NCBI RefSeq assembly: GCF_900105315.1
Contig: NZ_LT629766.1
Span: 2,542,001 to 2,606,000 of the forward strand
Direction: 5' to 3'
From: Brevibacterium siliguriense
GTDB lineage: Bacteria > Actinomycetota > Actinomycetes > Actinomycetales > Brevibacteriaceae
DNA: 64,000 bases
Of this stretch, positions 42,412 to 50,117 are shown piece by piece. The translations under genes and the position numbers were made by a program. Position 1 is the stretch's first letter. Every line of letters starts with the position of its first letter. The notes below the pieces were generated by a model. It had not been told where the DNA came from and did not search any database. It was given only the letters and a program-made list of their open reading frames with translations.

Positions 42412-45400
42412 CGATCACCACGACGAGGTCTCCGCCTTCGAGCTGCTGGACGTCGGCGATGGCCACACGGGAGACGGTTCCCGCCGTCTGCGTGGTGATC
42501 GTCGCTTCCATCTTCATGGCTTCGATCGTGGCAACGGTGTCGCCGACGGCGACCTTGTCGCCCTCATGGACCTGCATGGTCACGACACCGGCGAACGGGC
42601 TGCCGACATGGCCGCTGTTGTTCGGATCGGCCTTCTCCGCGGTCTTGACTTCGCTTTCGACAGACCGGTCGCGGACCTGCAGAGGACGCAGCTGTCCGTT
42701 GAGGGTGAACATGACCGACCGCATTCCGCGCTCGTCTGTTCCGCCGATGGCCTGGACGCCGATGAGCAGGTTCTTGCCCTTCGCCAGCTCCACGGCGTGC
42801 TCTTCGCCGCCGGCGAGTCCGTAAAGGTACTCGGAGGTCTCGACGACGGAGAGGTCGCCGTAGTTCGAGCGCATCGTCTGGAACTCCTTCGTGGGCCCGG
42901 GGAACAGCAGCTCGTTGAGCTTGTCCTTCCGGTCCCGGCCCGGGGTCTCCAGCGCTTGTGCATCCGCGGGTTCGAGGTGCTCGACGAGCGGCTTGGCGGA
43001 GCGACCGGCCAGGGCCTTCGTGCGGAACGGCTCCGGCCATCCGCCCGGAGGGTCTCCGAGGTCGCCGTTGAGGAATCCGATGACCGAGTCCGGGATGTCG
43101 AACTTGTCCGGGTTCTCCGCGAACTCCTCCGGTGCGACTCCGGCGCCGACGAGGTGGAGAGCCAGGTCGCCGACGACCTTCGAGGACGGGGTGACCTTGA
43201 CGAGGTGGCCGAGGATCGAATCGGCGGCCGCGTACATGTGCTCGATGTCTTCGAACCGCTCCCCCAGTCCCAGTGCCACGGCCTGCTGACGCAGGTTCGA
43301 CAGCTGGCCACCAGGGATCTCATGCCGGTAGACGCGACCGGTCGGTCCGGCCAGTCCGGACTCGAAGGGCGCGTAGAGTTTGCGCACCGATTCCCAGTAG
43401 GGCTCGAGGTCGCTGACGGCGTCGAGGCTGATGCCCGTGTCGCGGTCGGTGTTCTCGAAGGCGGCGACGAGGGCGGAGAGGCTCGGCTGGCTCGTTGTTC
43501 CGGCCATGGCCGCCGAGGCGGCATCGACGGCATCGGCACCGGCAGAAGCCGCAGCATAGAGGGTGGCCAGCTGTCCGCCCGCGGTGTCATGCGTGTGGAC
43601 GTGGACGGGCAGGTCGAAGTTCGCCCGCAGAGCCGTCACGAGCTTGGCCGTGGCGGCGGGACGCAGCAGTCCGGCCATGTCCTTGATGGCGAGCACATGA
43701 GCCCCTGCGTCGACGATCTGCTCGGCCAGGCGCAGGTAGTAGTCGAGGGTGTAGAGCTCTTCCCTCGGGTCGAGGATGTCGGAGGTGTAGCACAGGGCCA
43801 CCTCGGCCAGCGACGTGTTCGTTCCGCGCACGGCCTCGATCGCCGGGCGCATCTGCTCGACGTCGTTGAGGGCATCGAAGATGCGGAAGATGTCGATGCC
43901 TGTGCGAGCAGCCTCATCGACGAAGGCGTCGGTGACCTCTGTCGGGTACGGGGTGTAGCCGACGGTGTTGCGTCCGCGCAGGAGCATCTGCAGGTTGATG
44001 TTGGGCACGGCTTCGCGCAGTGCCTCGAGACGCTCCCAGGGATCCTCCCCGAGGAAACGCAGCGCCACATCATAGGTGGCACCGCCCCAGGCCTCGATGC
44101 TCAGCAGCTCCGGCGTCATCCGGGACACATGACCGGCCACTGCCAGCAGGTCACGGGTGCGCACGCGGGTGGCGAGAAGAGATTGGTGGGCGTCGCGGAA
44201 CGTCGTATCGGTGACGGCCAGAGCGGTCTGTTCGCGCAGTGCGCGGGCGAAGCCCTCGGGCCCGAGCTCGGCGAGGCGGTCGCGGCTGCCCGCAGCGGGG
44301 GCCGCGGAGAGGTCGATGCTCGGCAGCTTGTCGCCGGGGCGGATGCGCAGACCCGGTTCGCCGTGGGGCCGGTTGACCGTGACATCGGCGAGGTAGTCGA
44401 GCAGCTTCGAGCCGCGGTCGGCGCTCACTCGGGCGTCGAAGAGCTGCGGGCGCTCTTCGATGAAGGAGGTGGACAGGTCGCCGGCGACGAATGCGGGATC
44501 GTCGAGGACGGCCTGCAGGAATCCGATGTTCGAGGACACGCCGCGGATGCGGAACTCGGCCAGGGCGCGCTTGGCACGGCCGACGGCCTGAGCGAAGTCG
44601 CGGCCGCGGCACGACAGCTTCACGAGCATCGAGTCGAAGTGGGGGCTGACGGCGGCGCCGGCGTGCACGGTTCCACCGTCGAGGCGCACGCCGGCACCTC
44701 CGGCAGAGCGGTAGGCGGTGATGGTTCCCGTGTCGGGACGGAACGAGTTCGCGGGATCCTCGGTGGTGATGCGGCACTGCAGGGCGGCACCCTTGATGCG
44801 CATCTCGTCTTGGCGCAGGCCGATCTCCTCGAGGCTGGCACCGGCGGCGATGCGCATCTGCGATGCCACGATGTCGACATCGGTGATCTCCTCGGTCACA
44901 GTGTGCTCTACCTGGACGCGCGGGTTCATCTCGATGAACACGTGCTTTCCGGCGCGCGGGCCGTCCGTTTCGAGGAGGAACTCCACGGTGCCGGCGTTCT
45001 GATAGCCCAGAGCCTTCGCGAATTTCAGGGCGTCTGCGTGCAGTGCGGCAGAGATCTCGGGATCAAGGTTCGGAGCCGGAGCGATCTCGACGACCTTCTG
45101 GTGACGGCGCTGAACCGAGCAGTCGCGTTCGAACAGGTGGATGGCGTTCGAGTCGTTGTCGGCCAGAACCTGGACCTCGATGTGACGGGGGCGCTGTACG
45201 GCCTGTTCGATGAAGACCGTGGGATCGCCGAAAGCACCTTCGGCTTCACGCATAGCGGCCTTGAGAGCGTCCTCGAGATCCGAGGCCTGTGCCACGCGGC
45301 GCATTCCGCGTCCGCCGCCGCCGGCGACGGCCTTGACGAAGAGGGGGTATTCCATCGACTCGGCATCGGCGAGCAGCTGCGCGATATCGGCCGAGGGGCG

Positions 45401-45805
45401 GGTGGAGTCGAGCACCGGGATGCCGGCGCTGCGTGCGGCTGCCAGCGCCTGGACTTTGTTTCCGGCGAGTTCGAGCACATCGGCCTTGGGCCCGATGAAG
45501 GTGATGCCCGCGTCGGCACAGGCGCGTGCCAGATCGGGGTTCTCGGAGAGGAAACCGTAGCCGGGGTAGATGGCATCGGCGCCGGCTTCCTTCGCCACCC
45601 GCAGCATCTCTTCGACGCTGAGGTATGCGCGGACAGGGTGACCCTCCTCGCCGATCATGTAGGCTTCGTCGGCCTTCATGCGGTGTTCGGAATTGCGGTC
45701 CTCGTAGGGGAAGACTGCGACTGTGGAGGCTCCGAGCTCATAGGCGGCACGGAACGCGCGGACGGCGATCTCTCCGCGGTTGGCCACAAGAACTTTAGAG
45801 AACAT
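42404..45805 (-). CDS. pyc: Pyruvate carboxylase
   Basis: Carboxylates pyruvate to oxaloacetate (anaplerosis). The 1133-residue single chain has, in order, a biotin carboxylase domain (KVLVANRGEIAVR start, GGGGRGMRR ATP loop, FIEMNPRVQVEHTVTEE), a carboxyltransferase barrel (about residues 530-830; TFRDAHQSLLATRVR, VHTHDTAGG with metal-binding His) and a C-terminal biotinyl domain with IEAMKMEA (biotinylated Lys1098). The length is that of the typical alpha4 enzyme. It is divergent from the ParA-like gene, and def overlaps its 3' end. Confidence 0.97.
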   Translation of the reverse strand: MFSKVLVANRGEIAVRAFRAAYELGASTVAVFPYEDRNSEHRMKADEAYMIGEEGHPVRAYLSVEEMLRVAKEAGADAIYPGYGFLSENPDLARACADAGITFIGPKADVLELAGNKVQALAAARSAGIPVLDSTRPSADIAQLLADAESMEYPLFVKAVAGGGGRGMRRVAQASDLEDALKAAMREAEGAFGDPTVFIEQAVQRPRHIEVQVLADNDSNAIHLFERDCSVQRRHQKVVEIAPAPNLDPEISAALHADALKFAKALGYQNAGTVEFLLETDGPRAGKHVFIEMNPRVQVEHTVTEEITDVDIVASQMRIAAGASLEEIGLRQDEMRIKGAALQCRITTEDPANSFRPDTGTITAYRSAGGAGVRLDGGTVHAGAAVSPHFDSMLVKLSCRGRDFAQAVGRAKRALAEFRIRGVSSNIGFLQAVLDDPAFVAGDLSTSFIEERPQLFDARVSADRGSKLLDYLADVTVNRPHGEPGLRIRPGDKLPSIDLSAAPAAGSRDRLAELGPEGFARALREQTALAVTDTTFRDAHQSLLATRVRTRDLLAVAGHVSRMTPELLSIEAWGGATYDVALRFLGEDPWERLEALREAVPNINLQMLLRGRNTVGYTPYPTEVTDAFVDEAARTGIDIFRIFDALNDVEQMRPAIEAVRGTNTSLAEVALCYTSDILDPREELYTLDYYLRLAEQIVDAGAHVLAIKDMAGLLRPAATAKLVTALRANFDLPVHVHTHDTAGGQLATLYAAASAGADAVDAASAAMAGTTSQPSLSALVAAFENTDRDTGISLDAVSDLEPYWESVRKLYAPFESGLAGPTGRVYRHEIPGGQLSNLRQQAVALGLGERFEDIEHMYAAADSILGHLVKVTPSSKVVGDLALHLVGAGVAPEEFAENPDKFDIPDSVIGFLNGDLGDPPGGWPEPFRTKALAGRSAKPLVEHLEPADAQALETPGRDRKDKLNELLFPGPTKEFQTMRSNYGDLSVVETSEYLYGLAGGEEHAVELAKGKNLLIGVQAIGGTDERGMRSVMFTLNGQLRPLQVRDRSVESEVKTAEKADPNNSGHVGSPFAGVVTMQVHEGDKVAVGDTVATIEAMKMEATITTQTAGTVSRVAIADVQQLEGGDLVVVIDA

Positions 45806-45965
45806 AGGTGTCTCTCACTTCTGTATCGGCCGCACTGGGCGACTGTTCGACAAGCTGTCGGGAACATACTCTACTAAGTGACCTGGAACACCTCTGCGAC
45901 CGGGGGGTGCACTTTGGACTGAGACGTGAGTCTCGGCGTGGTCGGCACGGCTCGGCAGCCGCCGA

Positions 45966-45977
45966 TACGTTAACGTA
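45966..45977. promoter_or_regulatory. Palindrome at the ParA-like promoter
   Basis: TACGTTAACGTA is a perfect 12-bp palindrome ending 5 nt before the GTG start of the ParA-like gene. It may be an operator or coincide with the -10 region of a leaderless transcript. Confidence 0.35.
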
Positions 45978-45982
45978 GGAGG

Positions 45983-46828
45983 GTGCTTGTCCTAAGTATC
46001 AGCAGCCTCAAAGGCGGAGTCGGTAAGACATCCGTGACGCTCGGTCTGGCATCGGCGGCCTACAACAGGGGAATTCCCACCCTGGTCGTCGACATGGACC
46101 CGCAGGCGGACTCGTCGACCGGCCTCGATGTGCCGACCTCGACGCGTGTCGACATCGCCGATGTGCTCGCTGCTCCGAAGTCCCAGAAGATCCTGTCCGA
46201 GGCGATCATCCCCTCCGGGTGGGTCGGCGACAGGCTCGGCCACCTCGATGTGATCTCCGGTTCTCCGCGAGCCGCAGAATTCGATCGGCCTTCGCTGTCC
46301 GAGCGCTATCTGCGTCGGCTCCAAGATGCCCTGACTCGGATCGCCAAAGGCTACCGACTCGTCCTCATCGACTGTCCGCCCAGCCTCAACGGTCTCACCC
46401 GTACTGCGTGGTCGGCGAGCAATCGGGTCGCGGTCGTGACCGAGCCCAGCCTGTTCTCCGTCGCCGCTGCCGACCGTGCCCTGCGTGCGACGGATGAGCT
46501 GAGGCAGCGTGGCGCCTCCGACCTGCAGCCTCTCGGCCTGGTCGTCAACCGAGTGCGTGCCGGTTCGACGGAGCATGACTATCGCATCCAGGAGATGCGT
46601 GAGATGTTCGGTCCGCTCGTGCTCAATCCGCCTCTGGCCGAACGCGCTGTCCTGCAGCAGGCTCAGGGGTCGGCGCGTCCGATCCACTCCTGGCCCGGCA
46701 AGCCCGCCGAGGAAGTCTCCGGGTCCTTCGACGCTCTGCTCGAACGTGCGCTGCGGTCGGAGAACATCCGCGGTCGGCGTGGTGTCGCCCCGGCGAAGAA
46801 CGGTGCTCAGCAGTCCGAGAAGAAATGA
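45983..46828 (+). CDS. ParA-family ATPase
   Basis: A 281-residue deviant Walker ATPase: SSLKGGVGKTSVTLGLA (P-loop KGGVGKT, with the signature Lys), VVDMDPQADSSTG and VLIDCPPSLNGLTRTA. Such proteins position DNA or large complexes in the cell. It is not next to parB or oriC genes, so it is an orphan ParA of unknown cargo; the pairing with the nearby Rv1830-type MerR gene is seen in related actinobacteria. GTG 45983 follows AGGAGG almost without spacing, so a leaderless start is possible. The tail is basic (GRRGVAPAKNG). Confidence 0.85.
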   Translation: MLVLSISSLKGGVGKTSVTLGLASAAYNRGIPTLVVDMDPQADSSTGLDVPTSTRVDIADVLAAPKSQKILSEAIIPSGWVGDRLGHLDVISGSPRAAEFDRPSLSERYLRRLQDALTRIAKGYRLVLIDCPPSLNGLTRTAWSASNRVAVVTEPSLFSVAAADRALRATDELRQRGASDLQPLGLVVNRVRAGSTEHDYRIQEMREMFGPLVLNPPLAERAVLQQAQGSARPIHSWPGKPAEEVSGSFDALLERALRSENIRGRRGVAPAKNGAQQSEKK

Positions 46829-46862
46829 CTCTCTAGCCGCCGCCTCCCCAGCATCGATTCGA

Positions 46863-46894
46863 CTGCCGTCGCGAACTCAGGTTCGCGACGGCAG
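46863..46894 (+). terminator. Intrinsic terminator of the ParA-like gene
   Basis: A perfect 14-bp stem (CTGCCGTCGCGAAC at 46863-46876, complement at 46881-46894), loop TCAG, followed by ATCTGTTTT. Confidence 0.9.
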
Positions 46895-46955
46895 ATCTGT
46901 TTTCGCAGCCATCCGAGAACGTCACGTCCTCGCGATCAGCACAGCGGGGACGAAA

Positions 46956-46994
46956 ACCGAGGCGGTCCGCTCGAACTGAGCGGACCGCCTCGGT
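46956..46994 (-). terminator. Intrinsic terminator of the MerR gene
   Basis: A perfect 17-bp stem (ACCGAGGCGGTCCGCTC at 46956-46972, complement at 46978-46994), loop GAACT. On the minus strand it is followed by a T-run (AAAA at 46953-46956 on the plus strand), so it ends the MerR gene. Confidence 0.88.
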
Positions 46995-47019
46995 GGTGGT
47001 GTGAGTTCTCTGCCGGGTA

Positions 47020-47601
47020 TCAGCCGGACTTACGTGCGCGACGGGCGGCGAGTTCGTCCATGGCCTCGAGCGCCGCGTCGTCTTCGGGGATGCGTTCGCT
47101 CGGGAACTCGGAGAGCGTGCCTTCGACTTCGTTCCAGACTCGACCGACGGCGATGCCGAATACGCCCTGCCCGCCCTGGAGGAGGTCGACGACCTCATCG
47201 GGTGACGTGCACTCGAAGACGCTGGCGCCATCGGACATGAGCGTGATCTGAGAGAGATCCTCGACGCCGCGGGAACGCAGGTGTTCGACCGCTGTACGGA
47301 TCGACTGCAGTCCGACGCCGGTGTCGAGGAGCCGCTTGACGATCTTGAGGACGAGGATGTCACGGAAGCTGTAGAGACGCTGGCTGCCGGATCCGGTCGC
47401 ATTGCGGATCGACGGGGTCACCAGATCGGTGCGCGCCCAGTAGTCGAGGCGACGGTAGCTGATGCCGACGACCTTGCAGACGGTGGGACCGCGGTAGCCG
47501 GCCTCTTCATCGAGTACGGGCAGATCATCATCGAACAGCAGCCCTTGGGCCGCTGACGGCATCGGCGTCATGTCGACGCTTTCATGACTTGAGCGGTTCA
47601 C
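47020..47601 (-). CDS. MerR-family regulator (Rv1830-like)
   Basis: A 193-residue transcriptional regulator. The winged-helix HTH (RGPTVCKVVGISYRRLDYWARTDLVTPS) and GSGSQRLYSFRDILVLKIVKRLLDTGVGLQSIRTAVEHL match the Rv1828/Rv1830 group of actinobacteria, involved in growth and cell-envelope control. The C-terminal part contains LMSDGASVFECTSPDEVVDLLQGGQGVF, conserved in the group. GTG 47601 is supported by AGGAGGAG 5 nt upstream; an internal ATG at 47571 is an alternative. A hairpin with a T-run follows the stop. Confidence 0.9.
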   Translation of the reverse strand: MNRSSHESVDMTPMPSAAQGLLFDDDLPVLDEEAGYRGPTVCKVVGISYRRLDYWARTDLVTPSIRNATGSGSQRLYSFRDILVLKIVKRLLDTGVGLQSIRTAVEHLRSRGVEDLSQITLMSDGASVFECTSPDEVVDLLQGGQGVFGIAVGRVWNEVEGTLSEFPSERIPEDDAALEAMDELAARRARKSG

Positions 47602-47843
47602 ACCGACTCCTCCTTAAAGTCCCTGGGGGAAGCGAAGGTCGCTTGGAAGGACCGAGAACATAGCCATTCTAGCCCTCTTCCCAGCGAACCTACAGTGGGA
47701 TTCAACAACTCCAAGTTATTCTGCCGCCCCGGCCAGGACAAACACCTCGATGTAACAATTTCCGCGTGTCGCCGTTACCGCAGTATTCGAACATGTCACA
47801 TGGATGTCATTCAGGCGGCCGGCCGCAGAATGTGGCGGGCCGA

Positions 47844-48674
47844 TCAGGCCGAAGTCGACTGGCTCTCGCTGCCCGATTCCGGTTCGTTCCCGTCTGCGCA
47901 ATTCTGCGACCTCGCGGCATCCTTGCCCTTGTCCTTCGCGGCATCGCGACCCTTCGCCGCGTCCTTCTCGGGGTCCGCTTTCTTCGGCTTCGCGCTCGTC
48001 AGCAGCTTCGTCTTGACCGTCGACGCATAGGTGTCTACGTATTCCTGACCGGACAGGCGCATGATCTCGTACATGATCTCGTCGGTGACCGACCGCAGCA
48101 TGAAACGGTCGACCGGAAGACCTGAGTACTTCGAGAAGTCCATGGGCGTTCCGAAGACGACCCCGACACGCCGGAGTTTGGGGACGAGGCGGCCGGCAGG
48201 CTGCAGCTTGTCCGTGCCGATGATCGCCACGGGAACCACCGGGGCACCGGACTCGAGGACGAGACGAGCGATGCCGGTGCGTCCCCGATAGAGCTTCCCG
48301 TCGGGCGACCGCGTGCCTTCGGGATAGATGCCCAGCGAATTACCCTCCCGGAGGACCTTCAGGCCCGATTCGAGCGAAGCCTGAGATCCCGAACCGCCGC
48401 CGCGGTCCATGGGCAGCTGATTGTTGAGCTTGAAGAACCAGCGGGTCACCGCGCCTTTGATTCCGCGACCCGTGAAGTAGTCCTTCTTCGCCAGGTACAC
48501 GACTGGGCGCGGCGCGAGCAGCGGGACGAAGATCGAGTCCATGAAGTGGTTGTGGTTTCCCGCGATGATCGCTGGACCCTCGGCCGGCAGATTGTCCACG
48601 CCGCGCACCCACGGACGGAAGAGGATGCGCAGGATGGGTCCGGCAAGGACTCGCTTGAGAAACCAGTAGAACAC
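47844..48674 (-). CDS. 1-acyl-sn-glycerol-3-phosphate acyltransferase (PlsC family)
   Basis: A 276-residue acyltransferase that probably acylates lysophosphatidate in phospholipid synthesis. Motif I is NHNHFMDS (HX4D), and motif III is IYPEGTRSPDGKLYRGRTGIARL (EGTR). The N-terminus (FYWFLKRVLAGPILRILF) can associate with the membrane. The C-terminal tail of about 45 residues is Lys/Asp/Ala-rich and probably disordered. GTG 48674 is chosen because GGAAGG lies 6 nt upstream; the open frame continues to 48797 through unrelated sequence. Confidence 0.87.
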   Translation of the reverse strand: MFYWFLKRVLAGPILRILFRPWVRGVDNLPAEGPAIIAGNHNHFMDSIFVPLLAPRPVVYLAKKDYFTGRGIKGAVTRWFFKLNNQLPMDRGGGSGSQASLESGLKVLREGNSLGIYPEGTRSPDGKLYRGRTGIARLVLESGAPVVPVAIIGTDKLQPAGRLVPKLRRVGVVFGTPMDFSKYSGLPVDRFMLRSVTDEIMYEIMRLSGQEYVDTYASTVKTKLLTSAKPKKADPEKDAAKGRDAAKDKGKDAARSQNCADGNEPESGSESQSTSA

Positions 48675-48780
48675 GCGCACCCTTCCGACTACGACTCTTT
48701 GTCGTCCTCGGCAATCATATATCGAGAAGAACCGTGAACAGCGAAGTCCACCGACGTCACAATCGTGCCATGCTGGAACC

Positions 48781-49569
48781 ATGGAGATCGATTTCACACT
48801 CAGGCAGGATCCGACGGCCGCCTACCGCAGCCTCGGTGGCGGCTCATCTGCCGCGGTCCTGTTCCTGCACGGGATCACCGGTTCTCCCGTCTCCTGGGTG
48901 CCGATCGCACGAGCGATCGCGGATGAGGGCATCGACGTCAGCGTTCCGCTGCTGCCCGGTCACGGGACCACGTGGCAGGACATGATCGCCACGGGCTGGG
49001 CCGATTGGCTCGGCGAGGCGCGCACGGAGTTGGGCCGACTGCAGGCCGACCATGACCGGGTCGTCGTCGCCGGTCTGTCGATGGGCGGGGCCCTGGCTCT
49101 GGCTCTGGCCTCGGCCGAGGGCGCGCCCGACGAGGTCATCGTCGTCAACCCCGCTCTTTACGTCGACTCCCCCTTCGCTCCCCTGCTGCCGGTGCTCAAG
49201 CATTTCGTCCGCACGATTCCGTCCATCGGCGGAGACATCGCCCACCCGGACCGCGACGAGTACGCCTACGACCGGACACCGTTGGCTCCCATGGCCACGT
49301 TCCATCGCGCGCTGAGCATCGTGCGCGAAGATCTGTGGAAGATCGACTGCCCCGTCACCGCCATGATCTCCGGAGAGGACAATGTTGTGGGCCCGCGAAC
49401 GCTGCGTGCGCTGCGCTCGGACCTTCAGCACCCGCCGCGCACCGTCGCTCTGCGCCGATCCCGACATGTGGCGACGCTTGATTTCGATGCGAACACCATC
49501 GCCGAGGCGGTCCTCCAGGCAGTCCGCACCGAGGCGACTGTCCCTTTCCCGTCGGAGACCGGGGAATAG
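48781..49569 (+). CDS. Alpha/beta hydrolase (carboxylesterase/lipase-like)
   Basis: A 262-residue serine hydrolase. The oxyanion strand VLFLHGITGSPVSW, nucleophile elbow GLSMGGALALA (Ser101), acid in SGEDNVVGP and His in RSRHVATLDFD complete the triad. The pattern resembles Est30-type carboxylesterases and monoacylglycerol lipases. No signal peptide is present. It is divergent from the PlsC-type acyltransferase gene, and a small membrane protein gene follows after 28 bp, so the three may relate to lipid turnover, though this is positional inference. Confidence 0.87.
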   Translation: MEIDFTLRQDPTAAYRSLGGGSSAAVLFLHGITGSPVSWVPIARAIADEGIDVSVPLLPGHGTTWQDMIATGWADWLGEARTELGRLQADHDRVVVAGLSMGGALALALASAEGAPDEVIVVNPALYVDSPFAPLLPVLKHFVRTIPSIGGDIAHPDRDEYAYDRTPLAPMATFHRALSIVREDLWKIDCPVTAMISGEDNVVGPRTLRALRSDLQHPPRTVALRRSRHVATLDFDANTIAEAVLQAVRTEATVPFPSETGE

Positions 49570-49597
49570 CTCGGTCGGAGGAATTGCTGGAACAGAT

Positions 49598-50050
49598 ATG
49601 AACGACGACGGCAGCGCTTCGACTCCCGACGACGAGGGCCGGGAGGATTGGCGACGAGACGTTCCCGATCCCGAGAGGATCGGACACGACCGATCACGCA
49701 TCAGCGACGAGGAGTGGGACGACCTCGTCCGGCAGATCGCCGAGCCCTCGGCGACGATGGGTGACATCCCCGCCGAGGATGTTCGCGACGCCCTCGAGGA
49801 CGCCGAGCATTGGGAGCCCGGACCGGCCGAACCGATCGGATGGCGCACCGCTTCGCCCACCCTGGTGCTGTCCTGGGCGGCAGCTCTCGGCGCCGTCGTG
49901 CTCCTGCTCATCGGCGTCATCTTCTTCCGCCCCTTGCCGGGCTGGTACCTGCTCATCGGCCTGGCCGTCGGCATCGGCGGCGCGATCGGCTTGTTCTTCC
50001 ACCTGCCGAACCATCGTTCACCCGACGACGGCGACGGATCCTCGGTGTGA
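49598..50050 (+). CDS. Small membrane protein with acidic N-terminal domain
   Basis: A 150-residue protein I cannot assign to a named family. Residues 1-85 are acidic and polar (NDDGSASTPDDEGREDW, ISDEEWDDLVRQIAE), and two hydrophobic helices follow (about residues 88-110 and 113-133), with a short polar tail (HRSPDDGDGSSV). The arrangement suggests a cytoplasmic acidic arm anchored by a helical hairpin. The start is ATG 49598; a GGAGGA 15 nt upstream is too far to be sure, and TGGA is nearer. It lies between the hydrolase and the DnaQ-UvrC gene. Confidence 0.7.
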   Translation: MNDDGSASTPDDEGREDWRRDVPDPERIGHDRSRISDEEWDDLVRQIAEPSATMGDIPAEDVRDALEDAEHWEPGPAEPIGWRTASPTLVLSWAAALGAVVLLLIGVIFFRPLPGWYLLIGLAVGIGGAIGLFFHLPNHRSPDDGDGSSV

Positions 50051-50117
50051 ACGACCGGACCTTCGGTGCGAACGACGCTGTCTGCTCGTGTCAGCGTCAC
50101 CTGAGAGACTGAACATC

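Noticed and set aside
42212-45877. 1221-codon open frame on the plus strand opposite pyruvate carboxylase
   Set aside because: High third-position GC of pyc on the minus strand leaves the antisense frame open; its translation is Arg/Gly/Asp/Val-rich without known motifs, while the minus strand encodes a complete carboxylase.
46863-46994. Two hairpins as a possible 6C-type small RNA
   Set aside because: Both stems are plain terminators with correct polarity and T-runs, and their loops are not C-rich.
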